Assembly (NCBI RefSeq): GCF_001423425.1
Contig: NZ_LMNX01000001.1
Coordinates: 20,970 to 84,969 of the forward strand
Direction: 5' to 3'
From: Rhizobium sp. Leaf306
GTDB lineage: Bacteria; Pseudomonadota; Alphaproteobacteria; Rhizobiales; Rhizobiaceae
Length of the DNA stretch: 64,000 nucleotides
Below the pieces are notes generated by a model, which saw only the letters and a program-made list of their open reading frames with translations, ran no database searches and was not told the DNA's origin. Position numbers and translations under genes: made by a program. Positions 55,081 through 64,000 of this stretch are shown piece after piece (position 1 is the stretch's first letter; each line of letters opens with the position of its first letter).

Positions 55081-56388
55081 CTATTCGTATCGGAGGGCCT
55101 GGACAGGATCGAGCTTCGAGGCTCTCCATGCCGGGAAAATGGTGGCGAAGAAGGACAGGACCAGCGCCATGATGACGACCGAGAAGGTCTCGCCAAAACT
55201 CATTTCGGCCGGAAGCTGGCTGAGGAAATAGAGCTCCGGATCAAAGAGGATGGTGCCCGAGACCCAGGAGAAGAACTGTCGGATCGATTCGATGTTGAGG
55301 CAGACGATAACGCCGAGCGCGACGCCGGCAAACGTGCCAACGATGCCGATGGCAGCACCCGTCATGAAGAAGATCCGCATGATGGCGCCGGAACTCGCGC
55401 CCATCGTGCGCAGGATTGCGATATCGGAGCCCTTGTCCTTCACCAGCATGATCAGGCCCGAGATGATGTTCAGTGCCGCGACCAGCACGATCAGCGTCAG
55501 GATCATGAACATCACGTTGCGTTCAACCTGAAGCGCCGAGAAGAAGGTCTGGTTGCGCTGACGCCAGTCGGTGATGAAAATCTGGCGACCGGCAGCCTGC
55601 TCCACCAGCGGACGCATGTCCTCGACATTGTCGGGGTGATCAATGAACAGTTCGATCGACTGCACCAGCCCTTCGGCATTGAAATAGAGCTGCGATTCCT
55701 CAAGCGGCATGTAGATGATCGTCGCGTCGTATTCCGACATGCCGATCTCGAAAACGCCGGACACGGGATAGGATTTAACGCGCGGATTGACACCCATCGG
55801 TGTCACGTCGCCTTCGGGCGAAATCAGCGTGATCTGGTCGCCGGCCGAAATGCCGAGCTGCGAGGCAAGCCTGGAGCCGACAAGAACGCCCTGCCCCGAC
55901 GCGAAGCCGACGATATCGCCCTGCTTGATATTACCAGCAACTTCCGTGACCTTCTCAAGGTCTTCCGGCCGTACGCCGCGCACAAGAGCGCCGGAACCGG
56001 CGCCACCCTTGCCGGATGCCAGCGTCTGCCCCTCGACAAGCGGCAGGGCCATCTTGACGCCGGGAACGGCAGCGAATTTCTTGGTCAGTTCGGCGTAATC
56101 GGTGAACGGCTGGTCGATCGGCTGGATCACCATGTGGCCGTTGATGCCGAGAATGCGGGAAATGAGCTCGGTGCGAAAGCCGTTCATGACCGCCATCACG
56201 ATGATCAGTGTCGCGACGCCAAGCATGATGCCGACGAAAGAAAAGCCCGCGATGACCGAGATGAAGGCTTCCTTGCGGCGCGAGCGCAGGTAGCGCCAGG
56301 CGACCATTCGCTCGAACGACGAGAAAGCGCCAGCCCGCGGAGACTTGTCGACCTTCTCTGGTTCACCACTCGTCGCGATGCTCGCCAT
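55081..56388 (-). CDS. lolC: Lipoprotein-releasing ABC transporter permease LolC/E
   Basis: 435 residues of the FtsX/MacB permease type: one N-terminal helix after a cytoplasmic segment (AFISVIAGFSFVGIMLGVATLIIVMAVMNG), a periplasmic domain of about 200 residues, and three C-terminal helices (FMILTLIVLVAALNIISGLIMLV and further). Only one permease gene accompanies lolD here; alphaproteobacteria often carry a single LolC/E-like protein that may form a homodimer (sometimes called LolF). ATPase and permease are separated by 6 bases. Confidence 0.92.
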   Translation of the reverse strand: MASIATSGEPEKVDKSPRAGAFSSFERMVAWRYLRSRRKEAFISVIAGFSFVGIMLGVATLIIVMAVMNGFRTELISRILGINGHMVIQPIDQPFTDYAELTKKFAAVPGVKMALPLVEGQTLASGKGGAGSGALVRGVRPEDLEKVTEVAGNIKQGDIVGFASGQGVLVGSRLASQLGISAGDQITLISPEGDVTPMGVNPRVKSYPVSGVFEIGMSEYDATIIYMPLEESQLYFNAEGLVQSIELFIDHPDNVEDMRPLVEQAAGRQIFITDWRQRNQTFFSALQVERNVMFMILTLIVLVAALNIISGLIMLVKDKGSDIAILRTMGASSGAIMRIFFMTGAAIGIVGTFAGVALGVIVCLNIESIRQFFSWVSGTILFDPELYFLSQLPAEMSFGETFSVVIMALVLSFFATIFPAWRASKLDPVQALRYE

Positions 56389-56495
56389 TCACGCTTCCTT
56401 ACACATGGAGCGCGCGGGAGGCTTCCCGCGCTGCTGTATCAGATATGCCTGCCTAGCCTGTCGTCAGACTGGCCCGGCGAGACGTCGGTGTCCGA

Positions 56496-57818
56496 TCATC
56501 CGGCGACGCGGTTGAGCGCCGCTTCGAGCGTCATGACGTCACGGGCTGCGGACTTGCGGTCCTTGACCTCGACCTCGCCGTTGGCGGCGGAGCGCGGACC
56601 GACGATTATCTGTACCGGAACACCGATCAGATCCGCTGTCGCGAACTTGGTGCCGGCGCGTTCGTCGGTATCGTCAAGCAGCACGTCCTTGCCGGCCTTG
56701 TTGAGCTTTGCGTAGAGATCTTCCGACAGACGATCGCATGCCTCGTCACCGGGCTTCATGTTGATCACCACGACATCGAACGGCGCAACGGATGCCGGCC
56801 AGATGATTCCGTTATCGTCATGCGATGCTTCGATGATGGCGGGAACAAGGCGTGTCGGCCCGATGCCGTAGGATCCCATGTGGACAAGATGTTCCTTGCC
56901 ATCAGGGCCCTGCACCTTTGCGCCCATCGGCTCGGAATATTTCGTGCCGAAATAGAAGATATGGCCGACTTCGATGCCGCGGGCAGAGAGGCGATCGGCA
57001 TCCGGGATCTGATCGAAGGCTGATTCGTCGTGCATTTCGGACGTCGCGGCGTAGACCGATGTCCACTTGTCAAAGATCGCCTGCATGCCGGCGACATCGT
57101 CGAAATCGGTGTCTTCGCCGGGAATGTCGAAATTGACGAAGTCGCGGTGCGAGAAGACTTCCGACTCACCGGTTTCCGCAAGGATGATGAACTCGTGACT
57201 GTGGTTGCCACCGATCGGGCCGGTATCGGCACGCATCGGAATGGCGCGCAGGCCCAGCCGATCGAAGGTGCGCAGATAGGCCGCGAACATCTTGTTATAC
57301 GAATGGACGGCGTCTTCCTTGTTGAGATCGAAGGAATAGGCATCCTTCATCAGGAATTCGCGCGAGCGCATGGTGCCGAAACGCGGGCGGATCTCGTCGC
57401 GGAACTTCAGCTGGATATGGTAGAGGTTGAGCGGCAGGCTCTTGTAGGACTTGACGTAGGACCGGAAGATATCCGTGATCATTTCCTCGTTGGTCGGTCC
57501 GTAGAGCATCGGCCGCTCCTGGCGGTCCTTGATGCGCAGCATTTCCTTGCCGTAGGCGTCGTAGCGACCGCTTTCCTGCCACAGCTCGGCCGACTGCAGC
57601 GTCGGCATCATCAGTTCGACGGCGCCAGCCCGGTTCTGTTCCTCGCGGACGATCTTGTTGACCTTGTCCAGCACGCGCTTGCCGAGCGGCAGCCAGGAAT
57701 AGATGCCCTGGCTCTGCTGACGGATCATGCCCGCACGCAGCATCAGCCGGTGCGAGACGATTTCCGCTTCCTTGGGGTTTTCCTTCAGGATGGGCATAAA
57801 ATAGCGGGACAGACGCAT
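56496..57818 (-). CDS. proS: Prolyl-tRNA synthetase (short alphaproteobacterial type)
   Basis: 440 residues. Class II aaRS motifs: [25 protein letters not shown] at the start, motif 1 [13 protein letters not shown], motif 2 [23 protein letters not shown], and motif 3 [16 protein letters not shown], followed by the anticodon-binding domain. The length and the lack of the large editing insertion fit the compact ProS of Alphaproteobacteria. The start is set at the MRLSRYFMP Met (57818); the longer frame upstream has no homology-like features. It precedes lolC by 107 bases. Confidence 0.95.
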   Translation of the reverse strand: MRLSRYFMPILKENPKEAEIVSHRLMLRAGMIRQQSQGIYSWLPLGKRVLDKVNKIVREEQNRAGAVELMMPTLQSAELWQESGRYDAYGKEMLRIKDRQERPMLYGPTNEEMITDIFRSYVKSYKSLPLNLYHIQLKFRDEIRPRFGTMRSREFLMKDAYSFDLNKEDAVHSYNKMFAAYLRTFDRLGLRAIPMRADTGPIGGNHSHEFIILAETGESEVFSHRDFVNFDIPGEDTDFDDVAGMQAIFDKWTSVYAATSEMHDESAFDQIPDADRLSARGIEVGHIFYFGTKYSEPMGAKVQGPDGKEHLVHMGSYGIGPTRLVPAIIEASHDDNGIIWPASVAPFDVVVINMKPGDEACDRLSEDLYAKLNKAGKDVLLDDTDERAGTKFATADLIGVPVQIIVGPRSAANGEVEVKDRKSAARDVMTLEAALNRVAG

Positions 57819-58055
57819 GGACGTTTCCGGTTTCCGAGGCGTTCCCCAGATAACAAGGGAATCGGCCGTTTCTTGGTTTAAACTTTGACGGCGTACATAG
57901 CCGTTCGAGGGCGCAAATGGAACCCATAGCGCACGCTGCGGAACAGCAGATTGCGCTTGCAACGACTGGAGCTCAACGGTTTGATGACAAGCCCTGCGAC
58001 AAATTCGTCCACGGGAAATTTTTGCCAAACTGTGTCAAAAATGCAAAAAAATCGA
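57819..58055. other. Spacer between proS and the candidate small RNA
   Basis: The 237 bases upstream of proS hold a purine and A-rich block near 58036-58050 (AAAAATGCAAAAAAAT). I see no gene. The minus-strand frame continuing from proS to 58028 lacks a ribosome binding site and has an arginine-rich composition unlike a real N-terminus, so I treat it as noncoding. Confidence 0.4.
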
Positions 58056-58084
58056 GTGACAAAGCACATTCGTTAGGCTAGGTT
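58056..58084 (+). promoter_or_regulatory. Promoter of the candidate small RNA beside proS
   Basis: GTGACA (58056-58061), 17 bases, TAGGTT (58079-58084). The start of transcription would be near 58091. The match is fair in both boxes with ideal spacing. Confidence 0.45.
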
Positions 58085-58090
58085 CAGCTC

Positions 58091-58235
58091 ACAAAAGAGG
58101 CAAGGAGTTCAAATTCTTGCCAGTTCGCGGTCAAGTCTTGGGAGGATCAGATCTCTGGCGCGCTCGTCGCAGCCCCGGTAACGGAATGAGTATCACGCGA
58201 AACTGAAAAACAAGGCTTAACCGCCTTGTTTTTTT
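58091..58235 (+). ncRNA. Candidate trans-acting small RNA beside proS (EcpR1/SmelC291-like position)
   Basis: A plus-strand transcript of about 145 bases bounded by a promoter and a terminator with no coding frame. Stem-loop 1 is GGCAAGGA (58099-58106), loop GTTCAAA, TTCTTGCC (58114-58121). The middle region is bracketed by CGCG/CGCG and contains an unpaired GGGAGGAT stretch; stem-loop 3 is the terminator. Sinorhizobium EcpR1 (SmelC291), which represses gcrA and dnaA mRNAs, is, as I recall without checking, encoded next to proS, so this may be its orthologue. Sequence comparison with EcpR1 is needed. Confidence 0.55.
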
Positions 58236-58237
58236 TT
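58209..58237 (+). terminator. Terminator of the candidate small RNA
   Basis: AACAAGGC (58209-58216), loop TTAACC, GCCTTGTT (58223-58230), followed by a run of T to 58237. It is one of the strongest intrinsic terminators in the window and has no protein gene in front of it. Confidence 0.9.
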
Positions 58238-58349
58238 GGCCTGCTCACAGGCCGGGCCGCTTCTGCAGAAATCCAGAACGAAAGCTGCATTTCGTCGCTG
58301 CTATGCCTGAAGAAAATGACAGCCGGATGACACGTCCGCCGGCAGCGCC

Positions 58350-58619
58350 CTACTCAAATGTCGGCATGAAGTTGGGAATGCTGTCGATCCCGAAGCCGAA
58401 ATAGGTGGAGGCGAGATGGTAGGTGAGGTAGAGCGCCGCCGAGATCACGGTCGTCAACAAGATGACCCTGCCTCCGCGGAATCGAACGGGCGCACTTTCA
58501 ACCGTCCCGATCATCACTTCCCCATCATCCTGCTGACTGCGAAAGCCAAGCGGCAGGACGGCGAACAGAACCGTCCACCAGAGAATGAAATAGATCGCAG
58601 CGACGGTCAGCAATGGCAT
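58350..58619 (-). CDS. DUF1467 family membrane protein
   Basis: 89 residues from the ATG at 58619 (MPLLTVAAIYFILWWTV), with a first hydrophobic helix of the family pattern IYFILWWTVLFAVLPLGFRSQ and a second helix (VILLTTVISAALYLTYHLAS). DUF1467 is a small alphaproteobacterial inner-membrane family of unknown function. It lies between the candidate small RNA and RNase J; in several rhizobia, as I recall, a methylmalonyl-CoA epimerase gene sits between it and RNase J, but not here. Confidence 0.9.
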   Translation of the reverse strand: MPLLTVAAIYFILWWTVLFAVLPLGFRSQQDDGEVMIGTVESAPVRFRGGRVILLTTVISAALYLTYHLASTYFGFGIDSIPNFMPTFE

Positions 58620-58837
58620 GATGTATCTCCTCCGCACCACCTATAGAACAGAGGATGCCGGGCGCAAAGGACGAGGTTCGATATTTCCCGTCCGGCCAAG
58701 CTCTGCGAGATTGATTCCGCAGACGCAGCCAACATGCCCAAATGCTGACACATCTGCCCGGCCCCGGACCCTCTTGACGCTTACAGCGAGGAGAAGGTGT
58801 CGGAGGCCGTGGGCAGACTTGCTTTGGCGACGGCGCC

Positions 58838-60505
58838 TTAGACCTTGGAGACGAACACCGTCACGACCGGCTTCTTGCCCCAGGCCAGGTTGGCCGCGGA
58901 GCGGACGGAGCGACGCACGGCTTCGCGCAGCATGTCGAGATCCTTGCGGCGGGCGCGCGGGATGCTTTCGATCGCATTGAGAACCGCGTCATAAAGCGTG
59001 TCCTCCATGTCCTCGCCCTCATAGTCGACCTCCGGCATGCCGAAGGCAACGACGTCGGGATCGCTCAGGAAGTCGAAGCGGCTGTCGAGCAGCACGTTGA
59101 CCGAGACGTGACCGGCAAAGGAGAGCTTGCGGCGGTCGCCGATACCCATTTCCTCAAAGTCGCCGATCAGCTTGCCGTCCTTGAAGACGCGGCCATGTGG
59201 CGCATCGTCGATGACCTGGGCCGGGCCCGGTGCGAGACGCAAAATATTGCCGTTGCGCACGCGCGGGATGGTCTTGATGCCGGCGGTGGCGCCGAGCGCT
59301 GCCTGGGCGGTAAGGTGGGCTGCCTCGCCGTGAACAGGCACGAGGATCTCCGGTCTGGTCCACTCGTACATCTTCAGAAGTTCATTGCGGCGCGGGTGGC
59401 CGGAAACATGCACAAGCGCATCCGAGTCGGTGATGATCTTGATGCCCTGTTCGATCAGCGCGTTCTTGATTTCGATGATCGGCTTTTCGTTGCCCGGAAT
59501 GGTGCGCGAGGAGAATACGACCGTATCGCCCGAAGCAAACGCGACGTTGCGCATCTCGTCGCGGGAGATCTTGGCAAGCGCTGCGCGCGATTCGCCCTGG
59601 CTGCCCGTCAGGATCACGACGACCTTGTCGCGCGGGATATAACCGAACTCGTCTTCGGAGATGAAGGGCTTGATGCCTTCCATGATGCCGAGGTCGCGGG
59701 CCACGGCGACGACTCGCTTCAGCGACGAGCCGAGCAGCAGAACTTCGCGGCCGGCGGCGTCGGCTGCTTCGGCGATCGAGCGGATGCGGCCGACATTCGA
59801 CGAGAAGGTGGTGATTGCCACCCTGCCCGCAGCATTTTGGATGACCTGGCGCAGGCCTTCCGACACTTCTTCCTCTGAGGGCGAAACGCCTTCGCGCAGT
59901 GCGTTGGTGCTGTCGCACATCAGTGCGAGAACGCCCTCGTCGCCGATCGCGCGGAAACGGTTCTCATCGGTCAGGGGCCCTAGCGACGGCGCATGGTCGA
60001 TCTTCCAGTCGCCGGTATGGACGACGTTGCCGAGCGGTGTGCGGATGACCAGCGACATCGGCTCTGGGATCGAGTGGTTGACGCCGACGGCTTCGATCTC
60101 GAACGGGCCGACATTGATGCGGTCGCCAGCCTTGAAGATGGTGATCGGGATTTCGGCGCGCGTGCCTTCGTAATTCCGCTTTGCTTCCAGCATGCCGGCC
60201 GTGAATGGCGAAGCGTAGACCGGCACGTTCAGGCCGGGCCACAGATCATTCATGGCGCCGTAGTGATCCTCATGCGCGTGTGTGATGATCATCGCCTTGA
60301 TGTTTTTCTTCTGGGCCGTCAGAAACCGGATATCGGGCAGGACAAGATCCACGCCCGGCAGGTCCGGACCTGGAAAAGTGACGCCGCAATCGACCATGAT
60401 CCACTGCCGCTTGTCCGGCGTTCCGTAGCCGTAGAGAGCGAGGTTCATGCCGATCTCACCCACGCCGCCAAGCGGCAGGAACACCAGTTCGTCCTGTTTA
60501 GCCAT
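58838..60505 (-). CDS. rnj: Ribonuclease J
   Basis: 555 residues. A metallo-beta-lactamase/beta-CASP nuclease with 5'-3' exo- and endonuclease activity, involved in 16S and 23S rRNA maturation in rhizobia. Metal motif IITHAHEDHYGAM, then HTGDWKIDHAP, MCDSTNA, the beta-CASP STFSSNVGRI-type and TGSQGESRAALAKIS motifs, and HVSGHPRRNEL. The C-terminal domain (ARRKDLDMLREAVRRSVRS) is present. Together with RNase E and RNase R in this window it makes a rich RNA-decay set. birA lies 8 bases upstream. Confidence 0.95.
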   Translation of the reverse strand: MAKQDELVFLPLGGVGEIGMNLALYGYGTPDKRQWIMVDCGVTFPGPDLPGVDLVLPDIRFLTAQKKNIKAMIITHAHEDHYGAMNDLWPGLNVPVYASPFTAGMLEAKRNYEGTRAEIPITIFKAGDRINVGPFEIEAVGVNHSIPEPMSLVIRTPLGNVVHTGDWKIDHAPSLGPLTDENRFRAIGDEGVLALMCDSTNALREGVSPSEEEVSEGLRQVIQNAAGRVAITTFSSNVGRIRSIAEAADAAGREVLLLGSSLKRVVAVARDLGIMEGIKPFISEDEFGYIPRDKVVVILTGSQGESRAALAKISRDEMRNVAFASGDTVVFSSRTIPGNEKPIIEIKNALIEQGIKIITDSDALVHVSGHPRRNELLKMYEWTRPEILVPVHGEAAHLTAQAALGATAGIKTIPRVRNGNILRLAPGPAQVIDDAPHGRVFKDGKLIGDFEEMGIGDRRKLSFAGHVSVNVLLDSRFDFLSDPDVVAFGMPEVDYEGEDMEDTLYDAVLNAIESIPRARRKDLDMLREAVRRSVRSAANLAWGKKPVVTVFVSKV

Positions 60506-60513
60506 TTTTATTG

Positions 60514-61284
60514 TTATTCCGTTCTTGCAAAAAATACATCGCCTGCTGCGATCGGCATCAAAGAGCCATGGCCGGTATCAAGCAGCAGAAATCCAGTGTC
60601 ATCGATACCTGCGAATGTGCCGTTTAGCGAGCGCTCAGGTAGATTTACCGTAATTTTCTCACCAATTCCGCATGCGACGCGGCGCCATCGGTCGACGACT
60701 GTGGTAATACCCCGACCCTCGTCCCATTCCTCCAGAACTGTCGCCATCTCCCTGAAAAGATGTGCGAATACATCCTCTGGCGACGCAGAAGACCCTTGGT
60801 CGTGTAGACGTGTAACACCGTAGGGTGCGCTATCGGGCATGTGGCGAATATTGATGCCGATGCCAATCACCAGCGCACGGTGGCCGCCCGGAAGTGCTTC
60901 GCTTTCAATAAGGATGCCGCAGGTTTTCTTGCGTCCGATCAGGATATCGTTAGGCCATTTGACCTCGAGCGGCGCTCCATCGGTGGGAAGAACGGCCCGC
61001 AGGGCGGCGTGAACAGCGACGGCGACAGCAAGCGGAAGCGACGAGAGGCGCTCTGGTGGCGCCGGATCGATCAGCAGCAGTGAGGCATAGAGATTGCCCG
61101 GCTCTGACGTCCAGGCGCGGCCGCGGCGGCCACGGCCGTCTGTCTGGCGGGTAGCTGTCAACCACAACAAACCGGCTTCGCCCGCACGGGCGCGGGCGAG
61201 GCATTCTGTGTTGGTGGAGCCGACCTCGTTCAGCGCTTCATGACGAAACGCATTGAGCGATAGGCTTCGGCTCCTCAACGTCAT
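60514..61284 (-). CDS. birA: Biotin--[acetyl-CoA-carboxylase] ligase
   Basis: 256 residues. Activates biotin with ATP and attaches it to the AccB lysine. The biotin/ATP loop is GRGRRGRAW, followed by KWPNDILIGRKKTCGILIE, and a C-terminal SH3-like domain. There is no N-terminal helix-turn-helix, so it should not be a biotin-operon repressor. The start codon lies 2 bases after the nuoN stop, so birA belongs to the end of the nuo operon, as in many Rhizobiales. Confidence 0.94.
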   Translation of the reverse strand: MTLRSRSLSLNAFRHEALNEVGSTNTECLARARAGEAGLLWLTATRQTDGRGRRGRAWTSEPGNLYASLLLIDPAPPERLSSLPLAVAVAVHAALRAVLPTDGAPLEVKWPNDILIGRKKTCGILIESEALPGGHRALVIGIGINIRHMPDSAPYGVTRLHDQGSSASPEDVFAHLFREMATVLEEWDEGRGITTVVDRWRRVACGIGEKITVNLPERSLNGTFAGIDDTGFLLLDTGHGSLMPIAAGDVFFARTE

Positions 61285-61286
61285 CC

Positions 61287-62729
61287 TCAGAAGAACGACT
61301 TCGCAGCAGCGCTGGCGGCTGAGCCGATCGGTCCACCGATCAGCACATAGGCGACGACGAACAGGCCGGACAGGCCGAAGATCAGACGCAGTTCGCCGGA
61401 GACACGGGCGAACTGACCCTTCGGCTCATCAAACCACATCAGCTTGACGATGCGCAGGTAGTAGTAGGCGCCGACGACGGAAGAGAGCACGCCGATGATT
61501 GCCAGCGCATAGAGCTTAGCCTCGATCGCCGCGACGAAGACGAAGTACTTGGCAAAGAAGCCCGCCAGCGGCGGAATGCCGGCCATTGAGAACATCAGCG
61601 CCGTCAGCACCAGCGCCATGAAGGGCTTGGTGGAGGAAAGACCTGCGAGATCTTCCACGGTTTCGACATAGGTACCGTCTTCGCGGCGCATCGCCATGAT
61701 GCAGGCGAAGGTGCCGAGCGTCATCACCATGTAGATGGTCATGTAGAGCACGACGCCGGAAACGCCGGTTTCCGTGCCGGCCGAAAGGCCAACCAGTGCG
61801 TAGCCCATGTGGCCGATCGAGGAATAGGCCATCAGGCGCTTGATGTTCTTCTGACCGATAGCCGCGAAGGAACCGAGCAGCATCGATGCGATCGCCACGA
61901 AGACGATGATCTGGCGCCAATCGGAAAGGATCGGCAGGAAGGCTTCCGAGACGACGCGGACGAGGATTGCCATGGCCGCAACCTTGGGCGCCGATGCGAA
62001 GAAGGCGGTCACCGGTGTCGGTGCACCTTCATATACGTCCGGCGTCCACATGTGGAACGGCACGGCGGAGATCTTGAAGCAGGCGCCGGCAAGGATGAAG
62101 ACCATGCCGAAGATGAGCCCGAGGCCGCGCTCTTCAGACGACAAAACGGTGGCGATTTCGTCGAAGCCGGTATTGCCAGTGAAGCCGTAGACCAGCGACA
62201 TGCCGTAAAGCATCATGCCCGACGACAGGGCGCCGAGGACGAAGTACTTCAGGCCCGCTTCCGTGGAGCGGAGGTTGTCGCGGCTGAAGGCAGCGACGAC
62301 ATAGAGCGCCAACGACATCAGTTCGAGGCCGAGATAGAAGGCGATGAGGTCGTTGGCCGAGATCAGCACCATCATGCCGAGCGTTGCAAGCACCAGGAGA
62401 ACCGGAAATTCGAACTTGTCGAGTTCCAGCGCCTTGGCCTGCCCCATGGACATAACCATGGCGGTGATCGATCCGATCAGTGCCAGGATCTTCATGAAGC
62501 GGGCAAACGTATCCGATACGAAGGCGCCGCCAAAAGCCTGACCGTCGCCGGTCATGAAGACCAGCATGGCGCCTACGACCGCCAGAAGGGCGATCGCAAG
62601 ACCGGTGACCAGCGGGGCGGATTTTTCGCCGGAGAAGACGCCAATCATCAGAAGGGCGAGCGCGCCTACGGCCAGGATAACTTCCGGCAGGGCCAGACGC
62701 AGGCTTTGGCTCAAGAGTTCAGCGGTCAT
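61287..62729 (-). CDS. nuoN: NADH-quinone oxidoreductase subunit N
   Basis: 480 residues. A proton-pumping antiporter-like subunit of complex I. About 14 membrane helices; the conserved core includes [22 protein letters not shown] (key Glu) and [21 protein letters not shown], and the broken helix around [17 protein letters not shown] with its Lys. It lies 18 bases downstream of nuoM. Confidence 0.96.
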   Translation of the reverse strand: MTAELLSQSLRLALPEVILAVGALALLMIGVFSGEKSAPLVTGLAIALLAVVGAMLVFMTGDGQAFGGAFVSDTFARFMKILALIGSITAMVMSMGQAKALELDKFEFPVLLVLATLGMMVLISANDLIAFYLGLELMSLALYVVAAFSRDNLRSTEAGLKYFVLGALSSGMMLYGMSLVYGFTGNTGFDEIATVLSSEERGLGLIFGMVFILAGACFKISAVPFHMWTPDVYEGAPTPVTAFFASAPKVAAMAILVRVVSEAFLPILSDWRQIIVFVAIASMLLGSFAAIGQKNIKRLMAYSSIGHMGYALVGLSAGTETGVSGVVLYMTIYMVMTLGTFACIMAMRREDGTYVETVEDLAGLSSTKPFMALVLTALMFSMAGIPPLAGFFAKYFVFVAAIEAKLYALAIIGVLSSVVGAYYYLRIVKLMWFDEPKGQFARVSGELRLIFGLSGLFVVAYVLIGGPIGSAASAAAKSFF

Positions 62730-62747
62730 GTCCAGTTTCGTCCCGTC

Positions 62748-64000
62748 TCAGTGCACGTTGAGTGCAAGGTTCTTTGCTGCGGCCAAGGCTGCGGAGTAAT
62801 TGTTCACCACGAGATCCACCGAGGCTGCGGTCGCGTTGAGGACCGGCATTGGATAGAAACCGTAGAAAATCGTGAGCGCGACCAGTGGGTAGAGCAGGAA
62901 CTTCTCGCGCGTCGAAAGGTCGAGAAGTGCCTTCAGCTTTTCCTTTTCCAGTGCCCCGAAAATGACCCGGCGATAAAGCCAGAGCGCATAGGACGCGGAA
63001 AGGATGACGCCGGTAGCGGCAAACAGTGCCACCCAGGTGTTGACCCGGAAGACGCCCATGATCGTCAGGAATTCGCCGACGAAGCCGGACGTTCCCGGAA
63101 GACCGACATTCGCCATGGTGAGGATCATGAAGGCGACGGCATATTTCGGCATGTTGTTGACGAGACCGCCGTAAGCCGAGATCTCGCGGGTATGGAGGCG
63201 GTCATAGACAACACCGACGCAGAGGAAGAGCGCGCCGGAAACGATGCCATGCGACAGCATCTGGAAGATCGCACCCTGAACGCCCTGCTGGTTTGCCGCA
63301 AAGATGCCCATCGTGACGTAGCCCATATGGGCAACCGACGAATAGGCGATCAGCTTCTTGATGTCGTCCTGCATCATCGCCACCAGTGAGGTGTAGATGA
63401 TGGCAATGACGGACAGCGCGAACACCATCGGCGCGAAGTACTCGGATGCCAGCGGGAACATCTGCAAGAGGATACGGATCATGCCGTAGCCGCCGAGCTT
63501 CAGCATGACGCCGGCCAGGATGACCGAACCTGCGGTCGGAGCCTGAACGTGCGCATCCGGAAGCCAGGTGTGGACCGGCCACATCGGCATCTTGACCGCG
63601 AAGGCTGCAAAGCATGCAAGCCACAGCCAGGTCTGAACGCCGGCCGGGAAGCCGAACTTCAGAAGCTCGGTCATATCGGTCGTGCCGGCCTGCCAGTACA
63701 TGGCCATCACGGCCAGCATCATCAGAACCGAACCAAGCAGCGTATAGAGGAACAGCTTGTAGGAGGCGTAGACGCGATCCTTGCCGCCCCAGACGCCGAT
63801 GATGATGAACATCGGAATCAGCGTCGCTTCGAAGAAGATGTAGAAAAGAACGATATCGAGGCCGACGAAGACGCCGGTCATGGCCACCTGCAGAAGCAGG
63901 AAGGCAATCATGTATTCCTTGATGCGCTTCTCGATCGCTTCCCAGCTGGCAAGCACGCAGAACGGCATCAGGAATGTCGTCAGGATGACGAACAACATGG
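62748..64000 (-). CDS. nuoM: NADH-quinone oxidoreductase subunit M, N-terminus outside the window
   Basis: The last 416 or so residues of NuoM (usually about 500), cut by the window edge; the Met at 63998 is internal. Antiporter-like proton pumping subunit of complex I. Motifs: [25 protein letters not shown] with the key Glu, [19 protein letters not shown], and [21 protein letters not shown] with the conserved Lys. It continues the nuo operon into nuoN and birA. Confidence 0.96.
   Translation of the reverse strand, partial: MLFVILTTFLMPFCVLASWEAIEKRIKEYMIAFLLLQVAMTGVFVGLDIVLFYIFFEATLIPMFIIIGVWGGKDRVYASYKLFLYTLLGSVLMMLAVMAMYWQAGTTDMTELLKFGFPAGVQTWLWLACFAAFAVKMPMWPVHTWLPDAHVQAPTAGSVILAGVMLKLGGYGMIRILLQMFPLASEYFAPMVFALSVIAIIYTSLVAMMQDDIKKLIAYSSVAHMGYVTMGIFAANQQGVQGAIFQMLSHGIVSGALFLCVGVVYDRLHTREISAYGGLVNNMPKYAVAFMILTMANVGLPGTSGFVGEFLTIMGVFRVNTWVALFAATGVILSASYALWLYRRVIFGALEKEKLKALLDLSTREKFLLYPLVALTIFYGFYPMPVLNATAASVDLVVNNYSAALAAAKNLALNVH

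Noticed and set aside
56496..58028. N-terminal extension of proS by 70 residues
   Set aside because: Arginine and glutamine-rich, no ribosome binding site, and ProS of this type starts MRLSRYFMP.

Overview
The window is about 64 kb of ordinary alphaproteobacterial chromosome, most likely from the Rhizobiaceae (Rhizobium, Agrobacterium, Neorhizobium, Sinorhizobium or a close genus). Evidence: high-GC coding style, family-restricted rhizobial proteins (DUF982, DUF2155, DUF3572, DUF1467, NDUFA12-type complex I subunit), RNase E with an acidic insertion in its S1 domain, the divK-pleD pair, CtrA-type and EcfG-type regulatory sites, and a gene order typical of this family. I see no phage, insertion sequence, CRISPR array or genomic island.

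Layout. 1-760: minus-strand operon tRNA-Tyr, tRNA-Gly, tuf (tuf runs off the edge and its last 15 visible codons look wrong). 870-7100: rlmB, a DUF982 protein, cysQ, an RTX protein, a DUF4142 protein under a candidate general-stress promoter, a small membrane protein, tRNA-Thr and nadK. 7140-12410: minus-strand amiC, mrcA and prfB, the last with an intact programmed +1 frameshift. 12410-20370: rne behind a long structured leader, then dsbA-like, aroQ, accB, accC and aat. 20390-27600: mostly minus strand, with DUF2155, NDUFA12-like, three GNAT genes and the gatCAB components. 27945-31800: phnA-like, ruvX, two small membrane proteins, tetR and aidB.

31918-43853: plus-strand run of an orphan parD-like gene, pyrB, an inactivated pyrC homologue, plsY, dprA, topA, rnr, DUF983, an MFS transporter and rpmG. 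43854-44610 is an unusually AT-rich gap with a candidate small RNA. 44611-53869: divK-pleD (cell cycle, c-di-GMP), DUF3572, a HAD-like protein, a zinc-ribbon dinB, an L,D-transpeptidase and dnaE. 53870-64000: a 28-residue membrane microprotein upstream of dnaE, lolD, lolC, proS, a candidate small RNA, DUF1467, RNase J, birA, nuoN and nuoM (cut by the window edge).

Most of the content is housekeeping: translation fidelity (Gat amidotransferase, RF2, ProS, tRNAs), RNA decay (RNase E, R and J), cell wall (PBP1a, amidase, L,D-transpeptidase), fatty acid and lipid synthesis (AccBC with BirA, PlsY), replication and repair (DnaE, DinB, TopA, RuvX, DprA) and respiration. The most interesting signals lie between genes: the microprotein upstream of dnaE with a LexA-like box, which may be a counterpart of the Caulobacter division inhibitor SidA; the small RNA locus beside proS; and a second structured transcript between rpmG and pleD.
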